A DNA stretch of 64,000 nt from Oleiphilus messinensis (GCF_002162375.1 NZ_CP021425.1:1361501-1425500), one strand, 5' to 3'. Positions 9,079 through 19,460 are shown, numbered from the stretch's first letter. Made by a program: numbers and translations. The notes: generated by a model from the letters alone, not told the origin.

Positions 9079-9849
9079 GTGTGGATTGGTGTTGTAACGC
9101 TGTTCCCTGAGATGCTTCGTGCCGTTACCGATTATGGTGTTACCGGGCGGGCCATTGCTCAAGGTCGTTTACAGGTGAACTGCTGGAATCCCAGAGAGTT
9201 CACTGAAGATCGACATCGCACCGTGGATGACCGGCCCTATGGTGGTGGTCCAGGAATGCTGATGAAGATCGATCCTTTGCAAAAGGCGATTGTCACTGCA
9301 AAGCAGTCTGCTTTGGCAAGGGATGGTAAGACAAAATCAGTACCTAAAGTGATTTATCTGTCTCCTCAGGGGAAGCGGTTAGATCAAGCCGGGGTAAATT
9401 ACCTGGCTGAACTGGAAAGCATGGTACTGGTAGCTGGCCGCTACGAAGGTGTTGATGAGCGACTCATTGAGGCTGAAGTGGATGAAGAGTGGTCAATTGG
9501 TGACTTTGTATTGAGTGGCGGTGAAATTCCAGCCATGGCCCTGATTGATGCGGTAGCGAGAATGCTGCCTGGCACGTTGGGGCACGAAGATTCGGCAATA
9601 GAGGATTCTTTTTTCTCAGGTTTGTTGGATTGCCCTCACTACACGCGCCCGGAAGTATTTCAGGATCGACAGGTTCCTGATGTGTTGCTGGGTGGGAATC
9701 ACGAGAAAATACGGCAGTGGCGGTTGAAACAAGCCTTGGGCCGAACCTGGGGTAGAAGGCCTGATTTATTAGAGCACTTGACACTTACCAGCGAGATGAA
9801 GCGTTTGCTCGATGAATATATACGGGAATACTCCGTAGTGGACGAGTAA
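9079..9849 (+). CDS. trmD: tRNA (guanine37-N1)-methyltransferase TrmD
   Basis: TrmD methylates G37 next to the anticodon using S-adenosylmethionine and prevents +1 frameshifts. The 256-residue protein shows the SPOUT-knot segments [14 protein letters not shown] and [16 protein letters not shown] and the start [12 protein letters not shown]. The start codon is GTG at 9079, preceded by a GGAG ribosome site (9063-9071 region). Length is normal for the family. Confidence 0.98.
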   Translation: MWIGVVTLFPEMLRAVTDYGVTGRAIAQGRLQVNCWNPREFTEDRHRTVDDRPYGGGPGMLMKIDPLQKAIVTAKQSALARDGKTKSVPKVIYLSPQGKRLDQAGVNYLAELESMVLVAGRYEGVDERLIEAEVDEEWSIGDFVLSGGEIPAMALIDAVARMLPGTLGHEDSAIEDSFFSGLLDCPHYTRPEVFQDRQVPDVLLGGNHEKIRQWRLKQALGRTWGRRPDLLEHLTLTSEMKRLLDEYIREYSVVDE

Positions 9850-9909
9850 GCATAGTACGAGAATTATTGATAGACAGGTTAACCGGTTTCGGTATTTGAG
9901 GAGCGAATA

Positions 9910-10266
9910 ATGAGCAGCAAGAACAGCATTATCACTGAGATTGAATCTGCACAAATGAGTAAAGAGATTCCTGAATTTGGCCCAGGTGATACTGTGGTTG
10001 TTCAGGTTAAGGTTAAAGAAGGTAACCGTGAGCGTCTTCAGGCGTTTGAAGGTGTTGTAATCGCAAAGCGTAACCGCGGTTTGAATTCTTCTTTCACTGT
10101 TCGTAAAATCTCTTACGGTGTTGGTGTAGAACGTACTTTCCAAACTTTCAGCCCGATCGTAGACAGTATTCAGGTTAAGCGTCGTGGTGCGGTTCGTCAG
10201 GCGAAGTTGTACTACTTGCGCGAGCTGAGTGGTAAAGCAGCACGTATCAAAGAAAAACTGAACTAA
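9910..10266 (+). CDS. rplS: 50S ribosomal protein L19
   Basis: This 118-residue protein is bL19, located at the 30S-50S interface. [34 protein letters not shown] and [13 protein letters not shown] are family segments. It is the last gene of the ffh-rpsP-rimM-trmD-rplS cluster, with GAGG just before the ATG, and is followed by a terminator hairpin. Confidence 0.98.
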   Translation: MSSKNSIITEIESAQMSKEIPEFGPGDTVVVQVKVKEGNRERLQAFEGVVIAKRNRGLNSSFTVRKISYGVGVERTFQTFSPIVDSIQVKRRGAVRQAKLYYLRELSGKAARIKEKLN

Positions 10267-10333
10267 GTTTTTCTTTGCACTTTATGTCGATCAGGCTAAA
10301 TTGCTTGAAAGACTTAAAGGCGGATACAATGAG

Positions 10334-10360
10334 AAAAGGTAGCCATGTGCTGCCTTTTTT
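10334..10360 (+). terminator. Terminator after rplS
   Basis: AAAGGTAGC (to 10343) pairs with GCTGCCTTT (from 10349), with one G-T pair, and ends in a six-T run (to 10360). It is well placed to end the ribosomal operon, 70 bases past the rplS stop. Confidence 0.75.
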
Positions 10361-10528
10361 CGTTTTAGCGGGGATTTTTGACGCTTTTACTACGAAACTA
10401 TACGAAAAGTTAAGGAACTTTTTGACTGCTTTCGTATCTACTGACAATAAGTGGTGTTAGCATTTAACTGTAGATGCCTGATATTAAAAATCAGTGGCAA
10501 CAGCATGAATTGTGTTAGAGGAAGTTAA

Positions 10529-11260
10529 ATGAGAATTAGATTGTCGGCAATAACCTTGGCTAGTGCAATGTTGGCGGCGCCTGTTATGGCGGGAGATCTT
10601 GAATCTGCGCAACAGCAAATCACATCCAAGCTATCGAAAGCCATTCCTGGTCTTGAAATAAAGGCAATTAGTGATTCTGTGTTGCCTGGATTGTTTGAGG
10701 TTCAGTCCAATAACGATCAAATGTTGTATGTTACTCAAGATGCTAGCCATTTTGTTGTGGGTGATGTCTATCAGGTTGCTGCAAATGAGTTGGTTAATGT
10801 TACTGAGAAAAAGCGTGAAGCGCTTCGTGCAGATGCTTTAAACGCAATCCCTGAGCAGGATATGATTGTGTTTGCGCCGGAGAAAACCAAAGCCACAATC
10901 ACTGTATTTACAGATATAGATTGTGTGTATTGTCGCAAACTGCACCAGGATGTTCCTCGTTTGAACGAGTTGGGTATCAAGGTGCGTTATCTGGCCTATC
11001 CGCGAGCAGGCTTGCAGTCGCCATCATACTCTAAGGCCGTTTCTGCATGGTGTGCGGGTGACCCCCAGCAAGCTTTGACTGACGCCAAAGCCGGTAAGAG
11101 CATTCCAGGTAAAACCTGTGAAAACTCGATCAAGGCGCAATTTGAGTTGGGCCAGAAAGTCGGCGTGACAGGCACGCCTGCTATCATTTTGGAGTCTGGC
11201 GAGCTGGTGCGTGGCTATCTCCCTGCTGATTCACTGGCAAAAGGTATGGGGATCTTGTAA
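10529..11260 (+). CDS. dsbC: Thiol:disulfide isomerase DsbC
   Basis: DsbC corrects wrong disulfide bonds in the periplasm and is kept reduced by DsbD. The 243-residue precursor has a signal peptide (residues 1-21, cleaved after VMA), a short dimerisation domain (about 22-85) and a thioredoxin fold with the catalytic CVYC pair (Cys132/Cys135). A second cysteine pair (in SAWCAGDP and KTCENS) and the cis-Pro loop TGTPA are also present. It precedes the biosynthetic group aminotransferase-hom-thrC; the dsbC-hom-thrC proximity is also known in Pseudomonas. Confidence 0.96.
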   Translation: MRIRLSAITLASAMLAAPVMAGDLESAQQQITSKLSKAIPGLEIKAISDSVLPGLFEVQSNNDQMLYVTQDASHFVVGDVYQVAANELVNVTEKKREALRADALNAIPEQDMIVFAPEKTKATITVFTDIDCVYCRKLHQDVPRLNELGIKVRYLAYPRAGLQSPSYSKAVSAWCAGDPQQALTDAKAGKSIPGKTCENSIKAQFELGQKVGVTGTPAIILESGELVRGYLPADSLAKGMGIL

Positions 11261-11298
11261 GGTTCCATGCATTCTCACTTCCGGTGCGTTTTTCAAGT

Positions 11299-11544
11299 TT
11301 AGCACCGGAAGCCTGTTTCTTTTTTGCGCTTTGCGCACTCCTTTTCAATATTGCTGCAACGTTGAGCCCCGCCAGGGGACAAATTGCTGTTTTGGCAGTC
11401 ATGGTGAGCTTCCCGAAGATCAAAATTGCTATATCCCGAAAACGAGCTGTCTCCACACCCGTTAATCAGGATGCATGTTAGTGCCAGGGCGATTATATGG
11501 CAGTTTTTCTTGAGGGGGGGGTGTACGAAAGCGCTGTGTAGCAT
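11299..11544 (-). CDS. Small Cys-rich putative lipoprotein
   Basis: I do not recognise a named family. The 81-residue product has a basic start, a hydrophobic stretch and a lipobox (ALTCILINGC, Cys30), so a short membrane-anchored mature domain of about 52 residues is predicted. That domain holds four cysteines (DCQNS, RCSNIEKEC, GFRC), suggesting two disulfides, next to a disulfide isomerase gene. An AGGA ribosome site lies about 9 bases before the ATG. It is convergent with dsbC. The regular cysteine spacing and lipobox support a real gene, but it is short. Confidence 0.55.
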   Translation of the reverse strand: MLHSAFVHPPLKKNCHIIALALTCILINGCGDSSFSGYSNFDLREAHHDCQNSNLSPGGAQRCSNIEKECAKRKKETGFRC

Positions 11545-11736
11545 GGTTCCATCCTGGTTAGGTTAGACGTCGTTTTCATGTATTAATGTGCTGGCTATCT
11601 CTTCATCGCGTTTTGCCCCGGCTTCCGTCGAGTCCAAGATTGACTTATGGTTGCCGTACCGCTATTTTTCCTACCCGCCAGCGAGTTTGTTGCTGTCTTC
11701 TGGCATAATTATCAATTTGACTATAGGCCAAATGCT

Positions 11737-12924
11737 GTGTCTTCTCAATTTTCAAGAATAGAGCGATTACCCCCTTACGTTTTCAACATTGTTGGTGAGT
11801 TGAAAAAGGCTGCGCGAGCCCGAGGGGAGGACATAATTGATTTCGGTATGGGTAATCCGGATCAACCAACACCGCGACATATCGTTGAGAAGCTGGCCGA
11901 AACGGCGCAACGGGGTGATACGCACCGTTATTCGCAATCGAAAGGGATTCCTCGGTTGCGGAAAGCGATCTGTAATTGGTATAAAACCCGTTACGACGTG
12001 GATCTGGATTTCGAAACAGAGGCAATAGTTACCATTGGCTCGAAAGAGGGGCTTGCCCACTTGGCATTGGCGACTACAGCGCCCGGAGATGCTATTTTGG
12101 TGCCTAATCCTTCTTATCCTATTCATCCCTATGGCTTTGTCATCGCGGGGGCAGATATCCGTCATGTCCCACTTACTGATGATGTGGACTTTTTCGCCGA
12201 GCTGGAAAAGGCAATTGTCGATTCCTGGCCAAAACCAAAGATGCTGGTGTTGAACTTTCCGGGAAACCCGACCACACAATGTGTCGAGTTGGAGTTTTTC
12301 GAGAAGGTGGTGGCGATAGCGCGGGAGCATAATATCTGGGTTGTTCAGGATATAGCCTACGCTGATATTGTTTTTGATGGTTATAAAGCCCCATCCATAT
12401 TACAGGTGGAAGGGGCGAAAGAGATTGCCGTCGAGTTTTTTTCTCTGTCCAAAAGTTATAATATGCCGGGTTGGCGAGTGGGTTTCTGTTGTGGAAATGC
12501 AACTCTGATCGCGGCACTGGCACGGATTAAGTCATACCTGGATTATGGGACCTTTACGCCGATTCAGGTTGCTGCCATTGCCGCCCTTGAAGGGGATCAG
12601 AGCTGTGTTGAGGAGATTAGAAAAATGTACCTCGCACGCAGAGATGTCCTGTGCCAGGGGCTAAATTCTATTGGCTGGTCAATTACCCCTCCAAAGGCGA
12701 CGATGTTTGTTTGGGCCAAAATACCGGAGCCCTATCTGGAAATGGGCTCGTTAGAGTTTAGTAAAAAGCTGCTGCAAGAGGCTAAAGTGGCGGTGTCACC
12801 CGGTGTTGGGTTTGGTCACTATGGTGACGACCACGTGCGCTTTGCCTTGATAGAGAATGAGCATCGAACCCGGCAGGCGATACGCGGGATCAAGGCGATG
12901 TTCAAAGCGGATGGTGTCGCTTAG
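11737..12924 (+). CDS. alaC: AlaC-like PLP-dependent aminotransferase
   Basis: A class I/II aminotransferase resembling AlaC (YfdZ), which makes alanine from pyruvate and glutamate. The pyridoxal-phosphate lysine lies in [17 protein letters not shown], with [17 protein letters not shown] near the N-terminus and [10 protein letters not shown] in the middle. I chose GTG at 11737, giving [17 protein letters not shown] as in relatives (395 residues); an in-frame ATG at 11647 adds 30 residues that do not look homologous. It lies 76 bases upstream of hom. Substrate specificity is inferred. Confidence 0.88.
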   Translation: MSSQFSRIERLPPYVFNIVGELKKAARARGEDIIDFGMGNPDQPTPRHIVEKLAETAQRGDTHRYSQSKGIPRLRKAICNWYKTRYDVDLDFETEAIVTIGSKEGLAHLALATTAPGDAILVPNPSYPIHPYGFVIAGADIRHVPLTDDVDFFAELEKAIVDSWPKPKMLVLNFPGNPTTQCVELEFFEKVVAIAREHNIWVVQDIAYADIVFDGYKAPSILQVEGAKEIAVEFFSLSKSYNMPGWRVGFCCGNATLIAALARIKSYLDYGTFTPIQVAAIAALEGDQSCVEEIRKMYLARRDVLCQGLNSIGWSITPPKATMFVWAKIPEPYLEMGSLEFSKKLLQEAKVAVSPGVGFGHYGDDHVRFALIENEHRTRQAIRGIKAMFKADGVA

Positions 12925-13000
12925 ATAAATTATTTGAGTGGCCGAGGTGTGCTGCCCCGGTTGTTCGGCAAGATTCAACTTGATGTAAATTATAGAGGTA

Positions 13001-14314
13001 GTGAGTTTGAAACCGGTAAAAGTGGGCATTTGTGGACTGGGTACCGTTGGCAGCGGTACTGTGAACGTGTTTCGTAGAAACGCGAAGGAAATTATTGGCA
13101 GAGCAGGATGTCCCATTGAGATTGTGCAGGTGGGGTCCCGCCGACGCAAAGACAACTGCGATCTGACCGGAATTGACTTTTCTGAAGATATTTTTGCAGT
13201 TGCGAAAAATCCTGAAATTGACATCATTGTTGAGCTGATTGGTGGCTATGATATTGCCAAAGAGTTGGTGTTGACTGCGATTGAAAATGGCAAACATGTA
13301 GTGACTGCCAACAAAGCACTGATTGCTGTGCATGGTAACGAAATTTTTGAAGCGGCTCGGGCTAAAGGCGTGGTTGTTGCGTTTGAAGCCTCAGTTGCTG
13401 GTGGCATCCCGGTGGTTAAAGCAATTCGGGAAGGTCTGGCCGGAAACAGCATTAAGTGGCTCGCCGGTATCATCAACGGCACAGGCAACTTTATATTGAC
13501 CGAGATGCGCGATAAAGGCCGTGCATTTGATGATGTATTAAAAGAAGCCCAAGAACTGGGGTACGCCGAAGCTGATCCGACTTTTGATGTTGAAGGTATT
13601 GATGCTGCGCACAAACTGACGATATTGGCGTCTGCCGCGTTTGGTGCACCATTGCAATTTGATCGGGCTTTCACTGAGGGAATCAGTAATATCAGCACAA
13701 TCGATGTTGATCATGCTCAAGAGTTAGGGTACATCATTAAGCATTTGGGTATCGCACGCATTCATGATAACGGTATGGAGCTGCGTGTTCATCCGACTCT
13801 GGTTCCAGCGGATAAACTATTGGCCAAAGTCGATGGCGTTATGAATGCGGTTTTAATCGATGGTGATGCGGTTGGTCAAACAATGTACTATGGTGCTGGT
13901 GCCGGTTCTGAGGCGACAGCGTCTGCGGTTCTGGCCGATATTGTCGATGTAGCACGTATTATCAATAGTGGTGAAGCGGCGGCGGTGCCATTCCTCGGAT
14001 TTACTCAGGAAAGCATTGCGGATATTAATGTGTTGCCAATCGAGGATATTCAGTCTGCCTACTACTTGCGTATTCTGGCTGAGGATCACCCTGGTGTGTT
14101 GGCAAAAGTAGCTTCTATCCTGAGCGAGGATGGCATTAACATTGAGTCAGTGATGCAGCGTGAAACAGAAGAACACCAAGGAAAAATTCCGATGATGATG
14201 TTGACTCACACTGTGGTCGAAAAGCAAATCAATGAAGCCATTTGCAAAATTGAGGCGCTGGACGACGTAATAGGTGATGTGGTCAAGATTCGGGTTGAGC
14301 TGTTTAAAGACTGA
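13001..14314 (+). CDS. hom: Homoserine dehydrogenase
   Basis: It reduces aspartate semialdehyde to homoserine, a branch point toward threonine and methionine. The 437-residue protein has the Rossmann start VGICGLGTVGSGT, the catalytic domain (TANKALIAVHGNEIF, GIINGTGNFILTEM, GYAEADPTFDVEGIDAAHK) and a C-terminal ACT domain (about 355-437, YYLRILAEDHPGVLAKVASI). The ACT domain suggests threonine feedback. It is the monofunctional form, not fused to aspartokinase. GTG at 13001 has an AGAGGT site five bases upstream. thrC follows. Confidence 0.97.
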   Translation: MSLKPVKVGICGLGTVGSGTVNVFRRNAKEIIGRAGCPIEIVQVGSRRRKDNCDLTGIDFSEDIFAVAKNPEIDIIVELIGGYDIAKELVLTAIENGKHVVTANKALIAVHGNEIFEAARAKGVVVAFEASVAGGIPVVKAIREGLAGNSIKWLAGIINGTGNFILTEMRDKGRAFDDVLKEAQELGYAEADPTFDVEGIDAAHKLTILASAAFGAPLQFDRAFTEGISNISTIDVDHAQELGYIIKHLGIARIHDNGMELRVHPTLVPADKLLAKVDGVMNAVLIDGDAVGQTMYYGAGAGSEATASAVLADIVDVARIINSGEAAAVPFLGFTQESIADINVLPIEDIQSAYYLRILAEDHPGVLAKVASILSEDGINIESVMQRETEEHQGKIPMMMLTHTVVEKQINEAICKIEALDDVIGDVVKIRVELFKD

Positions 14315-14388
14315 TATTGCGCTGATGAGCGATCTGCGCAGGCAGAACGTTTAGGCTGGTTATCGCTATAGACAAACTGCAGCTTTAG

Positions 14389-14444
14389 GCATACTACAGA
14401 TTGCAAAATACAGATTGCATACTACAGATTGCAAACTACAGATA
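14389..14444. repeat. Four 14-bp tandem repeats upstream of thrC
   Basis: Four units of 14 bases: GCATACTACAGATT (14389-14402), GCAAAATACAGATT (14403-14416), GCATACTACAGATT (14417-14430) and GCAAACTACAGATA (14431-14444). Units 1 and 3 are identical. The last unit runs into the AGG ribosome site and is only 10 bases from the GTG start of thrC. The array fills most of the hom-thrC gap. Confidence 0.9.
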
Positions 14445-14454
14445 GGTAAATGTT

Positions 14455-15852
14455 GTGAAATACATAAGTACACGTGGCAATGCAGAAGCATTGACGTTTG
14501 AAGATGTGTTGTTGACGGGGTTGGCCTCCGATGGCGGTTTATATGTCCCAGAATCTTTGCCACGGTTTACGTTGGAAGAAATTGAATCCTGGAGGGGATT
14601 GTCTTACGCGAAACTGGCCTTTAATGTCATGTACCCGTTCGTGGAAGGTTCTATCCCTGAAGATGAATTTCGAACGATGATTGAGGACACATATGCTGGC
14701 TTTGCGCATAATGCGGTCGCACCATTGACTCAATTGGATGCGAATGAATGGGTGATGGAGTTGTTCCATGGACCTACTCTGGCGTTTAAGGACTTTGCTC
14801 TGCAATTATTGGGTCGCCTGCTGGATTATGTACTCACCAAACGGAATCAGCGCGCTGTGATTTTAGGCGCGACCTCCGGAGATACTGGTTCTGCGGCGAT
14901 TGAAGGTTGCCGACGCTGCAAAAATGTCGATATTTTTATACTGCACCCGTATCAGCGTGTTTCAGACGTACAACGTAAGCAGATGACCACGATCACAGGC
15001 GATAACATTCATAATATCGCCGTGAAAGGAAACTTTGATGATTGTCAAAGCATGGTAAAAGCCAGCTTCAATGATCAGTCGTTCCTGTCTGGAAAAACCA
15101 GTCTGGTGGCGGTAAATTCCATTAACTGGGCGCGAATTATGGCTCAGATCGTGTATTATTTTTCCGCTTCACTGGCTCTGGGTGGTCCTCACCGCAGTAT
15201 TTCCTTCAGCGTTCCTACAGGGAACTTTGGTGATATTTTTGCGGGTTATCTGGCGCGTAATATGGGTCTGCCAATCAATCAACTGGTTATTGCGACCAAT
15301 CGCAATGACATTTTGCACCGCTTTATGAGTCAGAATCGCTACGAAGTTGAGGCATTGGAGCATACCTTGTCTCCAAGTATGGACATCATGGTATCCAGTA
15401 ATTTTGAGCGCTTGCTGTTCGATCTTTATGGTCGTGATGGTCAGGCGTTGCAAGGTGTTATGGACGCCTTCAAGCAAGGTAGCGCAAGTATCGATGATCA
15501 CCGGTGGAAGAATGCACGGGTATTATTCGACAGTTACACTGTCGATGATGAACAGACTTGTGCAACCATCAAGCAGGTATTTGAGGAAACGGAAGAGTTA
15601 CTCGACCCCCATACAGCAATCGGTGTGAAGTCAGCGCGAGAATGTCGCCGTGATGCGCAGGTACCGATGGTCACATTGGGCACAGCACATCCTGTCAAGT
15701 TCCCGGAAGCGGTTGAGAAATCAGGAGTAGGGGTTGCACCGGAACTTCCACACCATATGGCTGACTTGTTTGATCGTGAAGAGCGTTACACTGTTCTGGA
15801 AAATGATCTTGCGGCGGTTCAGGCTTTTGTTCAGGAAAACATGAACGCTTGA
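14455..15852 (+). CDS. thrC: Threonine synthase
   Basis: It converts O-phosphohomoserine to threonine with pyridoxal phosphate. The 465-residue protein begins MKYISTRGNAEALTFEDVLL; the PLP lysine is in FHGPTLAFKDFALQLLG (about residue 108), and ATSGDTGSAA and SVPTGNFGDIFAG are cofactor-loop motifs. The start is GTG at 14455, directly after a tandem repeat array that may affect its translation. Followed by a strong terminator, so hom-thrC form one unit. Confidence 0.97.
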   Translation: MKYISTRGNAEALTFEDVLLTGLASDGGLYVPESLPRFTLEEIESWRGLSYAKLAFNVMYPFVEGSIPEDEFRTMIEDTYAGFAHNAVAPLTQLDANEWVMELFHGPTLAFKDFALQLLGRLLDYVLTKRNQRAVILGATSGDTGSAAIEGCRRCKNVDIFILHPYQRVSDVQRKQMTTITGDNIHNIAVKGNFDDCQSMVKASFNDQSFLSGKTSLVAVNSINWARIMAQIVYYFSASLALGGPHRSISFSVPTGNFGDIFAGYLARNMGLPINQLVIATNRNDILHRFMSQNRYEVEALEHTLSPSMDIMVSSNFERLLFDLYGRDGQALQGVMDAFKQGSASIDDHRWKNARVLFDSYTVDDEQTCATIKQVFEETEELLDPHTAIGVKSARECRRDAQVPMVTLGTAHPVKFPEAVEKSGVGVAPELPHHMADLFDREERYTVLENDLAAVQAFVQENMNA

Positions 15853-15870
15853 TCTGACCCCAGAGGTTTA

Positions 15871-15915
15871 AAAAAGGCCAATGAATATCAATTGATTGTT
15901 CATTGGCCTTTTTTT
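15871..15915 (+). terminator. Strong terminator after thrC
   Basis: AAAAAGGCCAATGAA (15871-15885) pairs with TTCATTGGCCTTTTT (from 15899), followed by a run of Ts. Long perfect stem, 18 bases past the thrC stop and before recJ. Confidence 0.9.
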
Positions 15916-15981
15916 GTAAGCTACTCTGGTAGCTGCCTGCTCCCACGTGATTAGAAATCCATTTCTGATATTGAGCCTGTT

Positions 15982-17724
15982 GTGACTGTAAAAAAACGAA
16001 TTGTTCGTCGACCTCCTGTTTCCGATGGGCATTGGTCAATTGATTTACCCGAAACTTTAAAACAAATTTACCTATCTCGGGGTGTCACATCCTGTGCGGA
16101 TGTTGATCTCTCGCTTTCTGGCCTTATACCGCCCGGTAATTTGCGTCATGGACAGCAGGCTGCGAATTTAATCGCCGATGCGATAGTCGCGCGACGAAAA
16201 ATACTCTTGGTCGGTGATTACGATTGCGATGGTGCAACCAGTACGGCTGTGGCGATTCGTTTATTAAGGTCAATGGGGGCTCTAAAGGTTAACTATCTGG
16301 TGCCCAATCGTTTTGAATTTGGCTATGGATTGTCACCACAAATAGTAGAGCTGGCATTGAGCGATAAGCCCGACCTGATCATCACGGTTGATAATGGCAT
16401 TTCCAGTATAGAAGGCGTGGCGAGCGCTAATTCACATGGTATTTCGGTCATTGTTACGGATCATCATTTGCCCGGAGATTCGCTGCCGGAAGCGGATGCA
16501 ATTGTGAATCCCAATCAGAACGGTTGTGACTTTCCCAGTAAAGCCGCCGCCGGTGTAGGGGTTATATTCTATGTGATGAGTCTGCTGCGAGCTGAATTGC
16601 GCGCGCGTCAGTGGTTTGCGGCACAAGGCCTGCCCGAGCCGAATCTGGCGGAAGTGCTGGATATCGTAGCATTGGGGACGGTGGCGGATGTAGTACCTCT
16701 GGACCGAAATAATCGTATATTGGTCGAACAGGGACTGAAGCGAATTCGTGCCGGTAAGGCTCACCCTGGTGTTTTGGCATTGATTGCTGTTGCCGGACGG
16801 GATTACCAGCGAGTTGTGGCAACGGATCTCGGATTTGCTGTCGGTCCGAGGTTGAATGCGGCGGGACGTCTGGACGATATATCCGTTGGTATCGAGTGTT
16901 TGCTGTCTGATAGCGCTGAGCGAGCACAAACGTTGGCAGAAATGCTTAATGCCTACAATGAAGACCGCAAGGCCATTGAGGTTAGCATGCAGAAAGAAGC
17001 ATTTGCCGAGGTGGAGCAACGCCTGAGCACTGGGGAAGATTTGCCATGGGGATTGTGCCTCTATGATGATAGCTGGCATCAAGGGGTTACCGGTTTATTG
17101 GCTGCACGGGTGCGCGAAAAAGTCCATCGACCTGTTGTGGTATTTGCGCCTGCTGATGATGGTGTAATGTGGAAAGGATCTGGCCGCTCCATTCCGGGCT
17201 TTCATCTGCGTGATGCACTCGACCGCGTTGCCACACTGAATCCAGGATTGATTGATAAATTTGGTGGCCATGCTGCTGCGGCTGGATTGAGCGTGGCGGA
17301 AGATAAGTTATCCGAATTTTGCACGCAGTTTGATAGGGTGACACGGGAGTGGTTATCGGAAGACGATTTATCTGCTGTGATTTTGAGCGATGGTGAACTG
17401 CCACCTGAGGCTTTGACATTGGATTTCGCAGAGCAACTGCGAGCAGCGGGCCCTTGGGGGCAGGCTTTTCCTGAGCCGGTATTTGATGGCGTATTCGCTG
17501 TTGTTCAAGCCAAAGTCGTGGGGCAACGGCACTGTAAACTGGTGCTGGATTCAGGGCAGGGAGCGCTCGTGGATGCCATTCAATTCAATAGTCCCTGGGC
17601 AGGCCAGACGTTGCCGGACCGAGTCCGGGTCGCGTTCAAGCTGGACGTTAACCGGTATCGTAACCAATCCAATCTACAGTTTATTGTTGATTATCTCGAG
17701 GCAAGTGAGCTTCCGGGTAGATAA
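15982..17724 (+). CDS. recJ: Single-stranded-DNA-specific exonuclease RecJ
   Basis: RecJ degrades single-stranded DNA 5' to 3' in RecF-pathway recombination and mismatch repair. The 580-residue protein carries the DHH phosphoesterase motifs GDYDCDGATS (near residue 78) and VIVTDHHLPG, then ALGTVADVVPL, a DHHA1 domain with GRSIPGFHLRDAL and DKFGGHAAAAGLSV, and a C-terminal OB-type domain. GTG at 15982 gives the normal start; complete length. Confidence 0.97.
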   Translation: MTVKKRIVRRPPVSDGHWSIDLPETLKQIYLSRGVTSCADVDLSLSGLIPPGNLRHGQQAANLIADAIVARRKILLVGDYDCDGATSTAVAIRLLRSMGALKVNYLVPNRFEFGYGLSPQIVELALSDKPDLIITVDNGISSIEGVASANSHGISVIVTDHHLPGDSLPEADAIVNPNQNGCDFPSKAAAGVGVIFYVMSLLRAELRARQWFAAQGLPEPNLAEVLDIVALGTVADVVPLDRNNRILVEQGLKRIRAGKAHPGVLALIAVAGRDYQRVVATDLGFAVGPRLNAAGRLDDISVGIECLLSDSAERAQTLAEMLNAYNEDRKAIEVSMQKEAFAEVEQRLSTGEDLPWGLCLYDDSWHQGVTGLLAARVREKVHRPVVVFAPADDGVMWKGSGRSIPGFHLRDALDRVATLNPGLIDKFGGHAAAAGLSVAEDKLSEFCTQFDRVTREWLSEDDLSAVILSDGELPPEALTLDFAEQLRAAGPWGQAFPEPVFDGVFAVVQAKVVGQRHCKLVLDSGQGALVDAIQFNSPWAGQTLPDRVRVAFKLDVNRYRNQSNLQFIVDYLEASELPGR

Positions 17725-17765
17725 TTTGTCTGACTTCGACTAAAAAACAGCCAATTTCCATTCGC

Positions 17766-17779
17766 TCAACTATAGTTGA
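17766..17779. promoter_or_regulatory. 14-bp perfect palindrome before the chemoreceptor
   Basis: TCAACTATAGTTGA is a perfect palindrome 42 bases upstream of the chemoreceptor start. It could be a regulator site or part of a recJ-end hairpin. No regulator can be named. Confidence 0.3.
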
Positions 17780-17821
17780 AAATAATAATTGAGTGATAAA
17801 TGTTCAGTTGGAGGGTTGGCT

Positions 17822-19453
17822 GTGTTTTCCCATCTGTCTCTAAAAACCAAGACCGCTGGTTTTGTCGTCATTATTTTTGTTTCGCTGTGTTCGATTGCCT
17901 TACTGGGGCTTCAAGCTTTGTGGTTAGCGAGTGAAAAGGACAACCTTGCCCGGATCGCCCAGTTAATGAAAAGTACGGTGAATATTGTCAAACAATTTGA
18001 GTCATTGGCGCAAAACGGGGAATTGTCAGAGACTGACGCTAAACGTTTTGCGACTCAGTTGTTGCGTGAGAACAAATATCACGATTCTGAATACGTCTAT
18101 GTCGCGGATGAGAACCTTGATTTTGTTGCGACGCCACTCGACCCGCAACTACATGGCACCAGTTTTAATGACTTTAAAGATGCCAGTGGTGACAGCATCG
18201 GCGCGATTGTTAAAACACTGGTGGGGAGTAGAACAGATCAACTGATGACCTATAACTGGGATTCGTTGCGCGAGGGAGAGGTGGTGGATTTAACCTCGGT
18301 TGTGATCAAAACCCCGGTGTGGGGCTGGTATGTCGGAACCGGGGTGAGTTACAAAGAGGCAGAGCAGCGCTACTGGGCCACCGCGCAATGGCTGTTGGCC
18401 CTGTCAATCGTGATTGCCGTTGTCATGTCTGCGATCATCGCACTGTTCGGAGTTTCCTTGAGTCGTGCCCTTGGTGGTGAGCCGCAGGATGTGCTTGAGA
18501 TTGTCAAGCGGGTGTCCCGTGGCGATCTGCGCAAGTTGGCGACCAGCGGACGTGAAACGGAGGAAAGTATTATCGGGGCAATGGTGTATATGCAAAACGG
18601 TTTGAAAGGTGTCGTTGCGGGAATTAAAGACGTTTCTGACAGCCTTAAAAATCAAACTACAGAGGCGGATAAGCGTTCGGTTGACCTGGATAAACTGACA
18701 CAACGTTTGAGCGAACAGACGCAAATGGTGTCTTCCGCAATTGCCCAGCTCACAGCATCTGCCCGCGAGGTGTCCAATAATTCGGAAATGGCTGCAAGTC
18801 ATATTCAGGAAGCCGATAGTAAAGGTAAAACAGCCTACTCATTGACTGAAGCCTCTTCTTCGACCATGACAATGCTGGAAGAACAGATTGGCAAGGTCGG
18901 TCAGAATGTACAAACCCTGAATGACGAAGTCAGTAATATTGAGACGGTACTGGTTGTCATTCAGGGCATAGCAGAGCAAACCAATTTGTTGGCTTTGAAT
19001 GCCGCAATTGAAGCTGCTCGTGCAGGTGATCAGGGGCGGGGGTTTGCTGTTGTGGCGGATGAAGTCAGACAGTTGGCGCAAAGAACTCAATCCAGCACGG
19101 AAGAAATCCAGCAAATGATCACCAAATTACAGGATGCGACAAAAGCAGCAAGTGCATCCGTAACGCAGAGTGTCAGCACCAGTGAGCAAGCGGTTAAAAA
19201 ATCACAATCTGTTACGCAGCAGTTGAATGATATCGCGACTTCGCTGTCACAGCTAGCCGGGATGAGCCATCAGATTTCCCTGGCGGCAAAGGAGCAACTC
19301 GCAGCAGGGGAGGATACTGCCGAGCGAGTTGTGCTGATTTCCGATGCTGCAGCCCATGCTGCTGAACTTTCCGGTGCGGCGCATAAGATGACAGAGCAGA
19401 CAAATAAATTGTCCCATGACCTGGAAAATGAAGTTCACAAATTCCAGCTCTAA
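17822..19453 (+). CDS. Methyl-accepting chemotaxis protein with Cache sensor
   Basis: A transmembrane chemoreceptor of 543 residues. Order: TM1 (about 11-33, [18 protein letters not shown]), a single-Cache periplasmic sensor (about 40-185, with [18 protein letters not shown] and [14 protein letters not shown]), TM2 (about 190-215), HAMP, and the cytoplasmic signalling domain whose hairpin tip is [23 protein letters not shown] at 17822 has a GGAGGG site seven bases upstream, which decides against the TTG at 17789. No che genes lie nearby. The ligand is not known; this Cache type often senses small organic acids. Confidence 0.94.
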   Translation: MFSHLSLKTKTAGFVVIIFVSLCSIALLGLQALWLASEKDNLARIAQLMKSTVNIVKQFESLAQNGELSETDAKRFATQLLRENKYHDSEYVYVADENLDFVATPLDPQLHGTSFNDFKDASGDSIGAIVKTLVGSRTDQLMTYNWDSLREGEVVDLTSVVIKTPVWGWYVGTGVSYKEAEQRYWATAQWLLALSIVIAVVMSAIIALFGVSLSRALGGEPQDVLEIVKRVSRGDLRKLATSGRETEESIIGAMVYMQNGLKGVVAGIKDVSDSLKNQTTEADKRSVDLDKLTQRLSEQTQMVSSAIAQLTASAREVSNNSEMAASHIQEADSKGKTAYSLTEASSSTMTMLEEQIGKVGQNVQTLNDEVSNIETVLVVIQGIAEQTNLLALNAAIEAARAGDQGRGFAVVADEVRQLAQRTQSSTEEIQQMITKLQDATKAASASVTQSVSTSEQAVKKSQSVTQQLNDIATSLSQLAGMSHQISLAAKEQLAAGEDTAERVVLISDAAAHAAELSGAAHKMTEQTNKLSHDLENEVHKFQL

Positions 19454-19460
19454 GCAAACC

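Noticed and set aside
11647-11736. Longer N-terminus of the AlaC-like aminotransferase from ATG 11647
   Set aside because: The added 30 residues are unlike the family start, whereas GTG 11737 gives the typical [16 protein letters not shown] beginning.
14389-14444. CRISPR array
   Set aside because: Units are 14 bases, directly adjacent and without spacers; no cas genes are present anywhere in the window.
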